Below are positions 45,901 to 55,913 of a DNA stretch of 64,000 nt, in pieces. The stretch's first letter is position 1, and each line of letters begins with the position of its first letter. Origin of the DNA: Pleodorina starrii. Lineage: Eukaryota > Chlorophyta > Chlorophyceae > Chlamydomonadales > Volvocaceae. The notes beneath the pieces are model-generated. The model was not told the origin of the DNA. It was given only the letters and a program-made list of their open reading frames with translations, and ran no database searches. A program made the translations under genes and the position numbers. Where the stretch lies: the NCBI GenBank assembly GCA_030267565.1, contig BRXU01000009.1:1138001-1202000 (forward strand). Reading direction: 5' to 3'.

Positions 45901-46002
45901 ATGGAGCAGTGTAATGGCTGTCGGACTTTGCTGGCCCCCCCCCCCGACGATGCCCCCGTTGTCCGTCTGACGACATCGTTGTCCCGAATTTCAACACACT
46001 AA
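45901..46002 (+). pseudogene. Possible LSD1-type zinc-finger fragment
   Basis: An ATG opens MEQCNGCRTLLAPPPDDAPV, which resembles the first half of an LSD1-type zinc finger (CxxCRxxLxxPxxAxxV). The frame then reads VRLTTSLSRISTH and stops, lacking the second CxxC. A GTCCGT donor at 45961, a type used by other genes here, could splice onward. A candidate CRVCAAL lies at about 46206, but I could not join the two in phase. It could be a short decayed gene, a real first exon, or chance. Confidence 0.25.
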
Positions 46003-47084
46003 TCCGTATCCCGATAATGGATGGGCCCAAGGGATCCATTTCGGCGCAGCAAGACTCTTGACTCGAGATTAGCGAGATTTGCGTTGGTTTTGCAACCGGC
46101 CCTTGGCGCCTCCTCCTCTCGCCTGCTCGGCCTCTCGCCAGCCTCCGGCCAGCGCCCCCCCCCCCTCACCGCCAACCTGTCGAGTCCCCCTAAAGCTCCT
46201 TTCGACCCCGGGCCTGCCGGGTGTGTGCAGCCCTGCACAGCAACCCATCTAGCAAGCCACCGCCTGAAGCTGCGCCACAACAGCGGCACCAACCTCGCGC
46301 CAACGCCGCCCCCCCTTCGGTGTTCCTGCAGCCGGCCCTGGCCTTCATGCCGCTCTGGAGCAGCGGACGACAGCTCCACCCCGCCCCCCAACCCAGAACC
46401 GGAACCAGCCTCTCCTTAATAGCCCTCTCGGCCCCACCGCTGCTGGGAGGCCTCCAAACCGGCACCGCCAGCCATGTCCCCCCCTCCCTCCCCCCAGGGC
46501 CCTCTCCCTTCCCTCCGACACCAGCCACCGCCTGCCCCAGCGCCCCAGCCCGTCCACCGCCCCGTTCCCGCGCCCCTTCATCCCCCCCTCCACCCACCCA
46601 CCCCCTTCCACCCACCGGGTTGCAAACGTTGTTGGAGCTCACGGGGGGGGGGGTTCCCGCAGAGGTCCGTGCCGCAGCGCCCAGCCACCCAGCTAGCGAG
46701 CAGACACCCGGACGGGCGAACCCGCACCGCACCGCACCACACCACACCTCACCATGTGGGAGTGGGTGCGGGTGTGGCCCGGGGTTTTGCTCCCGAGGAC
46801 AGCCGCCGCCCTCCCCCCACAGTCCGAGACCTCAAACGCCCTGGCCCTCTGGCGTGTACCCAACCCCCTCCCTGCCCACCTGCCAGGGGTGCAAGGGACC
46901 GTGCAGCCCCCGCCTTGGAGCTGTGTGGAAGCTGTCTGGTACCGCATCCGCACCCACATCCGTGATCTCAAGTGCTCGACTGGGCCCGCTACCCGGCCCT
47001 ACCCCGCCCTCTTCACACCGGCTTGGAACCGCAGCCAGCCGGAAGGGAGGAGGCAACCATCAGCCGCCGGGCCGAGCCACCGGT

Positions 47085-47087
<3 letters not shown>

Positions 47088-47126
<39 letters not shown>
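47088..47126 (+). repeat. (CA)n microsatellite
   Basis: A run of about 19 CA units in the DRG2 downstream region. Confidence 0.9.
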
Positions 47127-47127
<1 letters not shown>

Positions 47128-47491
47128 CGAAACCTAAAACCCAACATATCAGACACACACGCACACGCTGCACTCGCCAATCGTCACCCCTGCCTGCTCC
47201 GGAACCCCCTGCCCAACCCTTCGCCAGCCTGCTAACCGCAAAGCGGTACCGTATCAACACCACTTCTCCCCCCTCCGCTCCGTCTCCGCTGCGGTATCAT
47301 TTTCTACTCCCCCCTCCGGGAAAGTGCCACGACGCAAAACCCTAAGACCCATCTCCCTGGTTCCCCCTCCCCGGCCCCCTCCCCAATCCGCAGTCTTGCC
47401 AGCACCAGTCTTGCCAGCACCGGTACCTCAACCGTACCCTTCCTCCCCCCACCTCTTCCTACCCGCTGCACCTACACGTCTGCCTCCACGC

Positions 47492-50400
47492 CTACGTCTT
47501 GAGTGCGGGCTTCTTCTCGCGGTCCGCTATCCGTAGCGGCTTGTCGCTGGTGGTCTTGAAGCGCCCGCGGCCGTCCTCGCCCGTGTTGACCTTCTTCTTA
47601 ACGATCTGCAGCAGCAGCAGCAGGTCGGGCGGGCGGGCGGGCGGTCGGGCGGGCGGCGGTGTGAACACAGTTTGCTCCATCCACCTCTCCCTCCTCGTGC
47701 GCAGCAAAGGGCCAGCCCCGGTCCGAATCGCCCATCCAGCCCCACGCAGCCCACTCCCATCCACCCACTCCCATCCACCCACTCCCTGCCCCCCTCCTCA
47801 AGGCCCTCCTCAAGCCCCTCCCCCCTCCCCCCCCACCTGCACCACGTCCTCGTCCTCCAGCTGGTGGCTCAGTCCGCAGCGCTGCGGGTAGTGCTTGGAG
47901 GAGGTGCCCCACACCAGTGCGTACTTGAACTGCTGAACCTGAGGACAAACGGAGGAGAGGGGGGAGCGGGCAAGGGCGGGGGTGCGAAGGGGGGAGAGAG
48001 GTGAGAAAGAAGAGTGGAGGTGCCCCACCCCACCCCACCCCACCCCTCGCCTCACCGCGGCGCGGCTCCCCGTACTACCGGTATGCCCCCAATGCTGCAC
48101 CCAACTTCCTCCACTTTACTCGAGACGAACGACGGCGATACCAAAGCGCCAAGGAGACCCCGCTCTCCCCCTCCTCACCCCTCCACCCTCTGCCATCCCC
48201 TCCACACACCCGCCTCCACCCCCCTCACCCACCCCCCCACCTCCCCCCCCTCACCATGCTGTTGTGGATCTGGCGACACAGCGCCTCCAGAGTGGTGCCC
48301 CCCCGGTCCGAGGTCAGAACCACCGGGTCAGCAAAGTCGGGCTTGGCGCCCACCTTCTTGGTGTACACGCGGACCTGTGCGGGTGCGGGGGGTGGGGGTG
48401 GGTGGGTGGGTGTGGGTGGTTGTGGATGGGTGGGTGTAATTGGGGGGTGGGGAGTCAGGGAGTGAGGGGTTGGGGGGGAGTTTGAAGAGTGAATTTGCAA
48501 GAAAGAAAGAAAAGGGCCTGCGGACGTTGTAGTCTGAGGATCGACTGGATCTCTGTCAAGCTTCCCGAAAGCGAACTGCTTACGGACTCCGATAGTTACC
48601 AATTTAGTGCTTGTAGTCGACCAGTGGCTGCGCCGAACACCAAGCGTGACGGCGCCCCAAACGAACTCGTGTCGGAGTCGTTCGTGTAAGGCAGCGTGTC
48701 GGAGCTGTCACGCCGCCCACCGTATGAAACGTAGTAGGCTAATGCTATTGATTTGTGAACTACTGACGAAGAGGTAAACGTAGTTGGCTGATAGTAGTGA
48801 AGCGGAGAGCGAGAGCGGAGGGAATCGCTGTTGCTGGCATGCGCGTGCGTGAACCTAGTACCCCGCCCGAAAGCCCAGACAACGCGGCCTAACAGCGCAA
48901 GGGACATGTAAGCACGAAATCAACACTCAGGACACGAGCGCTTACCTGAAGATGACCAGCGTTGCGGCGGCAGCCCAGGCAAGTGGCGAGGGGAAGGGCA
49001 TGGTGACAGCATGGTTAGGCAGTGATATACAGGCAAAGGCAGGCAAAGGCAGGGATGCGGTGCGATGTATGTTGTGCAGCTGAAGGGGATCAACCAAACG
49101 AAGTGAGTGGAAAGCAGTAAGCGGGCCCGTGCTATTTATGCCTTGGCAAGCAAGCAGTCGTACGGTATGACGTTAGTCCTACGGTATGACGTCATGTGTC
49201 ACACGAAACCCGAAACACGCAAGAACTGGAGCGGTACGGGGCCTGAGGAGGCTCCCGCCGGACCGCGAATCCAGTGGGGTCTATGCATGCCGACCCGCCG
49301 GAGCGCACAAGTAGGGAACCGTGACTGGGGGATACGTCGTGATAAGGGGTAGGGTGCCGGTGGGGGTGGTCGCCGTAGGATGGCATGAAATGTGGCGTAT
49401 ATGCGTTCGTTGAAAAGGAGACCGCAACGGTGTTGAACGTAGAAGAGATAAGTCCAGCGGGCGACATAGCAGATAGACGACGTCCCTCAACTCCAGGGAG
49501 GAAGTGACGAGGGACCTGAAGAGGCAACACAGACACAGAACAGACAACCGAGCAAAGCAGGGCTAGACTATACTAAGCTAAGAGACAAGCAACCCGCCCA
49601 GCAGTGCAGCTGGCTGACGTTGAAGGAGTTGCCGAGCTGCTATCCGGGCCATGGCTGTACGGTATCTGTTAATCTGTAAATGTCTTGTATGTAGACTTGT
49701 ACGTAGTCTGGACGTTGTAGAACCGAGGTATATGTACGTGATAATGCGAAGGCTTACGTTGCTCGAGTGGTAGCGGCCATGGCATTTGTTCGTGAGTCCG
49801 AAGACCCACGTTGCTTAGGCATACCTCTCATATGAACAACGAGGCCCTGTGTTACTGAGTGACTATAAGAGTCACCGCCACCAGACCGGCTCGGGCCATT
49901 TGGCCCGGACCAAGGGTAGCCTAAAACTCCCTTGGCGTGGCTGCTGGCAGCCACCCAGCGGGGCTAGGTAGGGGAGTTTGAAGAGTGAATTTGCAAGAAA
50001 GAAAGAAAAGGGCCTGCGGACGTTGTAGTCTGAGGATCGACTGGATCTCTGTCAAGCTTCCCGAAAGCGAACTGCTTACGGACTCCGATAGTTACCAATT
50101 TAGTGCTTGTAGTCGACCAGTGGCTGCGCCGAACACCAAGCGTGACGGCGCCCCAAACGAACTCGTGTCGGAGTCGTTCGTGTAAGGCAGCGTGTCGGAG
50201 CTGTCACGCCGCCCACCGTATGAAACGTAGTAGGCTAATGCTATTGATTTGTGAACTACTGACGAAGAGGTAAACGTAGTTGGCTGATAGTAGTGAAGCG
50301 GAGAGCGAGAGCGGAGGGAATCGCTGTTGCTGGCATGCGCGTGCGTGAACCTAGTACCCCGCCCGAAAGCCCAGACAACGCGGCCTAACAGCGCAAGGGA

Positions 50401-53400
50401 CATGTAAGCACGAAATCAACACTCAGGACACGAGCGCTTACCTGAAGATGACCAGCGTTGCGGCGGCAGCCCAGGCAAGTGGCGAGGGGAAGGGCATGGT
50501 GACAGCATGGTTAGGCAGTGATATACAGGCAAAGGCAGGCAAAGGCAGGGATGCGGTGCGATGTATGTTGTGCAGCTGAAGGGGATCAACCAAACGAAGT
50601 GAGTGGAAAGCAGTAAGCGGGCCCGTGCTATTTATGCCTTGGCAAGCAAGCAGTCGTACGGTATGACGTTAGTCCTACGGTATGACGTCATGTGTCACAC
50701 GAAACCCGAAACACGCAAGAACTGGTTGGGGGGGAGGGGAAGCAGGGCAAGAGGTAAACAGATCGAGTCGGCAAGCTGGCTGGCTGGCAAACACTGACGG
50801 GCTGACATGGGGTTTGGGGGAAAAAGGCGGGGGGGAGGGAGAGGGGGAGGTGTGGAGGCCAGGCCGGAGGGGGAGACGGCCGAGGAGTTGTGCGGGGTGG
50901 GAGAGGCGGTGGGGCGGGTGGGGGCGGGTGGGGGCGGGTGACGACGTGGCTGCCAACATGACGGGAAGATGCCTCCGAGCTCACCTCCGGACCGACCCTT
51001 CGAGACCGACCGCCCTACGCAAGCAGGTCGACCCTTACCTCCCCCGGCCCCCCCCCGCCCCCCACTCTCAGGGGGGTCATCTCCATCCGCCCTCCCACCA
51101 GCCAGCACCTCTCCCCCTCCCCCCATGTACGCCTCCTCCTCCCCTTTCCACTCCCAAGTCCCTCTTAGACCCCCCAAACCCCCTCCCCCAAACATGCGCA
51201 CCCCCTCCCCACCAGCACAGGTATCATCATCTTTCCTCTCTCAGCCCCCCCCCCGTCCCCCTCCCCCTCCCCAGCCCCCTCCCCCTCCCTCCAGCCCCCC
51301 TCCCCGCTCCGTTTCCCTACTCCCCCCCTCCCCCTCCCCCCCCAGCCCCCTCCCCCCCCACCAGTGCCATCATGTCCCAGATCCTCTCCAGCAGTCCGTC
51401 CATATTGAGTTTGAGGGAGCAGGAGATGGGGATGGAGTTGGACCACCCGGCGATCTCCGCCACCTCCTCCAGACTGCACATGTCAACCTTGTTGTACACG
51501 TACAGACACTTGATGTAGCGCCGGTTGCCCTGAAGGCGGTTTGGTGGGGAGGAGGGGGCATAAGATCGATGTCGCGCTGGCGGGTGTGGATGGCCCACAC
51601 CTCACCGCCCTCCTCTCCTCTAGCGCCCTCTCCTGCCCCCCCTCCCCCTCCATTCCTTCCCTTCCCTTCCCTTCCCCGCTCTGCTCTGCGCTGCTCCAGC
51701 TCCGAAGTCCAATGGAGCTCCACCCGGCCCTGAAACTTGAAGACCCCAGCCCAGCCTGCGCGCTACCTTACCTTACCTTACCGCGCTACCCCCTCCTGGA
51801 CACGTCAAACCTCCCGACCCCGATCCCGACTTCTCGTGTCCTGAGGGACGATCCATCCCACCCAGCGCCCCCCTCCTCCCCCTCCCCCTCTGCCCCCCCC
51901 ACCTCGATCACATCGATGAGGTCGTCCACGGTGCAGTCCTCCTTGAACAACAACTCGCAGTTGTGCAGCTTGTACTCCTGGGGGGGGAGGGTGTGTGGGG
52001 AAGGGGGGTTAGGGAGGGTGTGGGGGGGGGAGAGGGGCGGAGGTAGTAGGCGAGGTGCGGGACCCTCTCTCTCGTCCCGCCTGTCCGCCCGCCCGTCCTC
52101 GTCCTTCTTCGCTCCCCCTCTCCCGGCCTCCAGCTCACGACCTCATCATTATTACTGCCCCTCCACCTCCACCCTTCCCCCCTCCCCCCCTCCCCTCCAC
52201 CCCTTCCCCCCCCCTCCCTCCCTCCCTCCCTCCCCCCCCCCACCTGCAGCACCCTCTGAATGAGTTTGTCATCCAGGTGGGTGAGCGGGATGGTGGAGTT
52301 GATGGAGATGCCGCCCGTCTTGCGCTTCTTGAAATAAATGTTGGGGGGCTGCCGGTTGAGGCGGATACCCACCGCCTCCAACTCACGAGTCAGGATCTGA
52401 GCACCACCGAGGGGGTAGGGGGAGGGGGAGGTGGGGGAGGGCCAGGCAGCGAGGCAGGCACGTCAGACCAGGCCAACGGAGCGCTTCGCCGCCGGCGAGC
52501 CTGACAGCGCCTCTCCGCACATCTCGACCCCCCGCGCACAGCCGCACCTCCCGCCCCACCCCCCTGTTGTTAGTATGAGAGATAAGCGAGAGCTGAGACC
52601 ATGCGGCCATGAGCAGTAACCAACCACCCTCCGCCCGCCCGCCCTCCGCCCAAGTTCCCCACTGCCCTCCCCCCCCGCACACACCCCGCACATGTACGTA
52701 CCTGTTTGTGGTAGAGCGGCTTTGTTGCATCCAGCACCATCAGCAGCAGATCGGCGCTCTTACACACCGCAATGACCTGAGAGGGGAGGGGGTGGGGATG
52801 GAGGTATCTCTCTCGCCATCGGCTTCAAACATAGGACATAGGACAGGCAGGCAGGCAGGCACGCGGAACCAAACCCCCGGGTGGGCGGGCGGGGGCTTTG
52901 GGGGATCAGGGCGACCGACCTTTATGGGTAGGATGTGTGTGTGTGGAGCGGAGCGGAAAGACACTGGCATACACACTGACATACACACACGCGGCGCTTC
53001 CGCCTCCGCCGGTGTGTGCGGAGAGCGCCGGGATCCAGACCCACCCACCCACAGCCCCAGCCCCAGACCCGCGCTCCTCCGCCGCTCCGCTCATCGTCCC
53101 GCCCCCTGCGCACCTGCCGTCCGCGTCCCTTTCCCTCCGCGGCCCCCTCGATGATCCCCGGCAGATCCAGCAGCTGGATCTTGGAGTCGTTGTAGTGGAT
53201 GACTCCAGGGATGCAGGTGAGGGTGGTGAACTCGTAGGCGGCCGCCTCGCTCTCCGTGCCGGTAAGCAGAGTCAGCAGGGAGGACTTACCCACGGAGGGG
53301 AAACCTGGGAGGGGGCCAGGGAGGGCGGGTCGGGGGGTTGGTGCAGGGGTGCCGGGGGGTGGGACGAGAGTGGGATAACGTCCGTCCGGGGGTGTGGGTG

Positions 53401-55489
53401 GGCTCGTCGCGCGCACCGGACAGGGGCGGATGAAAAGGGCTGGTCGCCTGGCCGGGGAAGAGAGGCCGAACTGCCAAACCAGAGCGGTGTTTGCCATGCT
53501 TCCAGGCACCACCTCCCCCTCTCCATCCTCAATGGGTGGTGCACCCCGGTGGTGGTGATGATGGTGGTGGGGAGTGGTGGGGGTTGGGGGTGATGATGGG
53601 GGGGGTTGGTCAGGGGAGAGAGGGCCCCGCCCGGAAGCGCCGTGTCCTCACCGATCAGCGCCACGCGCCCATCGCCGTACTTCTGGACCTCAAAGCCGCT
53701 CTCGCCGCCGCCTCCCTGTTTGTTGGGAGCAGGGCAGGGCAGAGCAGCTGGTCAGAGAGGGCGAGAGAGCGGGCGGCGAGACCCCAACAGATCGTTGTCG
53801 CCACAGCTGCGGGGGCCTCCAGGGCAGCAGCCGTTCACCCCCACGCCGCCCCCTCCCGCCGCGTTACCTGCCCCGCGTGTCCCCTTCTCCCTGCCCCTCC
53901 TGGAGCTGCCCCCGCCCCCCAACCCCGCGCCAGCAACTGCGCCGTTCCTCCGGCTGCCCTCGCGCCTGCCTGCCTGCCTGCCTGCCGCCGCCATAGGGCA
54001 TCTGACCGCTGCGACTGAAGCTGAAGCTGACTGACCCGCCCTCCGCCCCCGCCCTCCGCCCCCGCACCTGCTCCCCATCGCCCGCACCGCACATGGAAAG
54101 GTGCCAGCCCTGCCCCTGCCCCTGCACCTGCAGCTGCGGCCAGATACGCGGGCGCCGGCACAACCCCAACGCCGCCGGTGCCTCTACGGTAGGGGGGGGC
54201 GGGCGGCAAGCACCTGCCGCCCCTCCCGCCCCGCCCCAATCCTGACGGACCCGCTTGTTGTCGTCACCGCACATACACCCCGAGCGTCCTCCGGTGCTGC
54301 CCCACGCGCTCCGCCAAGCGCCCTCCGGTGCTGACACTGCTGCTGCCGCTGCTGCTGCTGACGCTGCTGCTGCCCCTGTGTGTGTGTGTGTGTGTGTCGC
54401 TGTTCCGCCCATCGCCACTGCCGCCACACGTCGCTGTCGCTCCCCACGTGGCCGCTGGGAAGCAGTACCGCCCCCTGCCCCCGGCGGACCTCCGCTGCGG
54501 GTTCCCTCCCTGGACCTCTGGAAGCTATGAGCGGCAAGCGCCCGCTCACCCACCCGCCGCACGGCCACCGCCACGACCACCCAGGACCACCCCAGAGGCA
54601 AACGCCACATCGTCGCATCGGCCATCGCGCAGGGCCACCCTTTCCCGGTTGCCATACCGGCATCCACAAGCTTTACTCGGGAAAAGAAGCCGTCCAAAAG
54701 GACAAGCCCCCAAACCCGGGGTCTCGATGGCCCTGGCCCGCACCTTTGACGAGGGCGCCTGCAGCTCCGTGCGCAGTTTAGCCAGGCGGGCTTTGAGCTG
54801 CCCCAGGTGGTACTCCGTGGCCTGTGGGGGAGGGGGGAGGGGGGAGGGCACGAGAGGGTGGGGTTGACCTACGAGGGCTGACCCATGGGCCAGGTCTGCC
54901 GGTTGCCGGTATAATAGCAGACATCTGTCCCTCACGGGGACGTGACTCCCATGTGTAGACAAGGAGACTTGGGATGTGTAGACAAGGAGGTCATGGGATG
55001 TCCGATATGGAGCACTCTGTTATGGGACACAACTACGGTACTCGACCGAGCTGACCCTTCCACCCACTCGTTCGATAAGGTGCACCGGCACACAGAGCCG
55101 ATGACCGGGGACCCAAGCATGCGTTGTGTAGCTAATGCTAATGGCTGTGCCTTGGGTAATGAGGCCAGCAGCATGCCATGGCTTGGGAAGCCGCCGGGGC
55201 GGTGACACGGGGGGCCAGCGCAGCCCGCTGAGGCCACTTGGATCCCCTGACCCGACGTGCCGCGGCAGGGGCTCAGCGGCCTCCCCATCATTGGCGTCGT
55301 CGCCACGAGACCCGCCTCCTACCAGAGCATCCCTTTTCACGGCCCTGCGCACCTTATTCTTCTGCGTCCTGGCCATCTCCAACTCGATCTCCTTAATTCT
55401 GCGCATCAGCGAACGTTTTCCGTTATACTGCTTGCTGGAAGTAATAAAACAAAGCGAAGCATTTAGATTTACTTTTCGAGAATCCCCAT
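47492..55489 (-). CDS. DRG2: Developmentally regulated GTP-binding protein 2 (DRG2)
   Basis: DRG2 is an OBG-family GTPase that works with a DFRP partner on translating ribosomes. Exons: 55473-55489, 55353-55398, 54744-54821, 53652-53715, 53114-53304, 52702-52776, 52244-52396, 51903-51977, 51362-51529, 48255-48374, 47837-47938, 47492-47605; total 1203 nt, 400 aa. The first two exons join as [18 protein letters not shown], matching animal DRG2. G1 is GFPSVGKSS (69-77), switch [19 protein letters not shown]4 NKVD (246-249), and G5 is near [29 protein letters not shown] and the TGS domain ([29 protein letters not shown]) identify DRG2 rather than DRG1. A Lys-rich tail of about 30 residues ends the protein. 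Intron 9 is 3 kb because it carries an LTR element. The gene is divergent from ALG11. Confidence 0.96.
48475..49229. repeat. Long terminal repeat, left copy
   Basis: 755 bases starting GGGGAGTTTGAAGAG and ending CAAGAACTGG. It contains a TATA-like CTATTTATGCC near 49131 and tandem CGTACGGTATGACG-like motifs before its right end. It does not begin TG and end CA. Confidence 0.9.
49971..50725. repeat. Long terminal repeat, right copy
   Basis: This copy has the same length and sequence as the left LTR. Small open frames of 66 and 103 codons occur identically in both copies, which reflects the repeat rather than genes. Confidence 0.9.
54379..54401 (+). repeat. (TG)n microsatellite in DRG2 intron 3
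   Basis: A short TG run lies in the intron between exons 3 and 4, next to a CTG/CTGCTG-rich stretch (about 54337-54375). Confidence 0.8.
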
Positions 55490-55913
55490 TTTGGCTTTGT
55501 TTTGGTCGAAAGTCTAACTGAAAGGGGGAGTCTGGCGGCTACACGCCGATCACTGTTTGTAAGTCTACCCCCAGCGTAAGTGTTAATGATCGGCCGCAAA
55601 TCTTCTGCGTGCGGGATTGCGCGCAGAGCTGCTAACACCCGTCGCCGTTAAGACACACTACAAGCGGCGGCTGCGACGGCACAAGCCTTCAGTATGGTGA
55701 ATACCGGATGCCGTCACAGTAGCTGCGACAGCGATAAAGTCAGTTACCCAGCCTTCCGACTTCGTAAAGTACGGCACAACACTGTATACCGTCACGCGCC
55801 AACTTGCAACTGTGGGTTTTGCATTCATTTCGGCAGTGCTGCGTCACACAAATGACTGTCGCTACGACCCCAGACCCTAGCTGCCTTGATCCCTGCTTCA
55901 CACCCCGACATGA
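55490..55913. promoter_or_regulatory. Shared upstream region of DRG2 and ALG11
   Basis: A 424-base gap between divergent starts, less GC-rich than the genes. It must hold both promoters. No clear TATA box was seen. Confidence 0.5.

Larger units (their letters stand above)
44648..47491. other. Convergent intergenic region, 2.8 kb
   Basis: This region lies between the SirB1-like gene and DRG2 stops. It includes a TGTAA at 45910-45914, C-rich low-complexity DNA, a CA microsatellite, and an LSD1-like zinc-finger fragment at 45901. No complete gene could be built. Confidence 0.5.
48475..50725. mobile_element. Non-autonomous LTR retrotransposon in DRG2 intron 9
   Basis: Two direct repeats of 755 bases (48475-49229 and 49971-50725) read identical by eye and flank 741 bases of internal DNA. 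TTGGG occurs just outside both ends (48470-48474, 50726-50730), a 5-bp target duplication; the end is ambiguous by a few bases because the site lies in a G run. The internal part ends in a purine-rich GGTAGGGG against the 3' LTR, as a polypurine tract would. A TGG-starting primer-binding site may overlap the 5' LTR end. No gag or pol frame exists, so the element must move with help from another. Identity of the LTRs implies recent insertion. Confidence 0.9.

Noticed and set aside
46221..47345. 374-codon plus-strand open frame
   Set aside because: It is Pro/Ser/Thr-rich from C-rich DNA and passes through a CA microsatellite (HTHTHT). Its only suggestive part is CRVCAAL, noted separately.
48489..48907. 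Small open frames (66 and 103 codons) repeated at 49985-50403
   Set aside because: They are identical because they lie in the two LTRs. No similarity to element proteins was recognised.
54937..54990. GTGTAGACAAGGAG direct repeat in DRG2 intron 2
   Set aside because: Two short copies only, without flanking structure. Probably a local slip duplication.
55399..55434. Earlier acceptor for DRG2 exon 2 adding 12 codons
   Set aside because: It is in frame, but the downstream acceptor gives MGILEKIKEIE, which matches DRG2 of animals residue for residue in layout.
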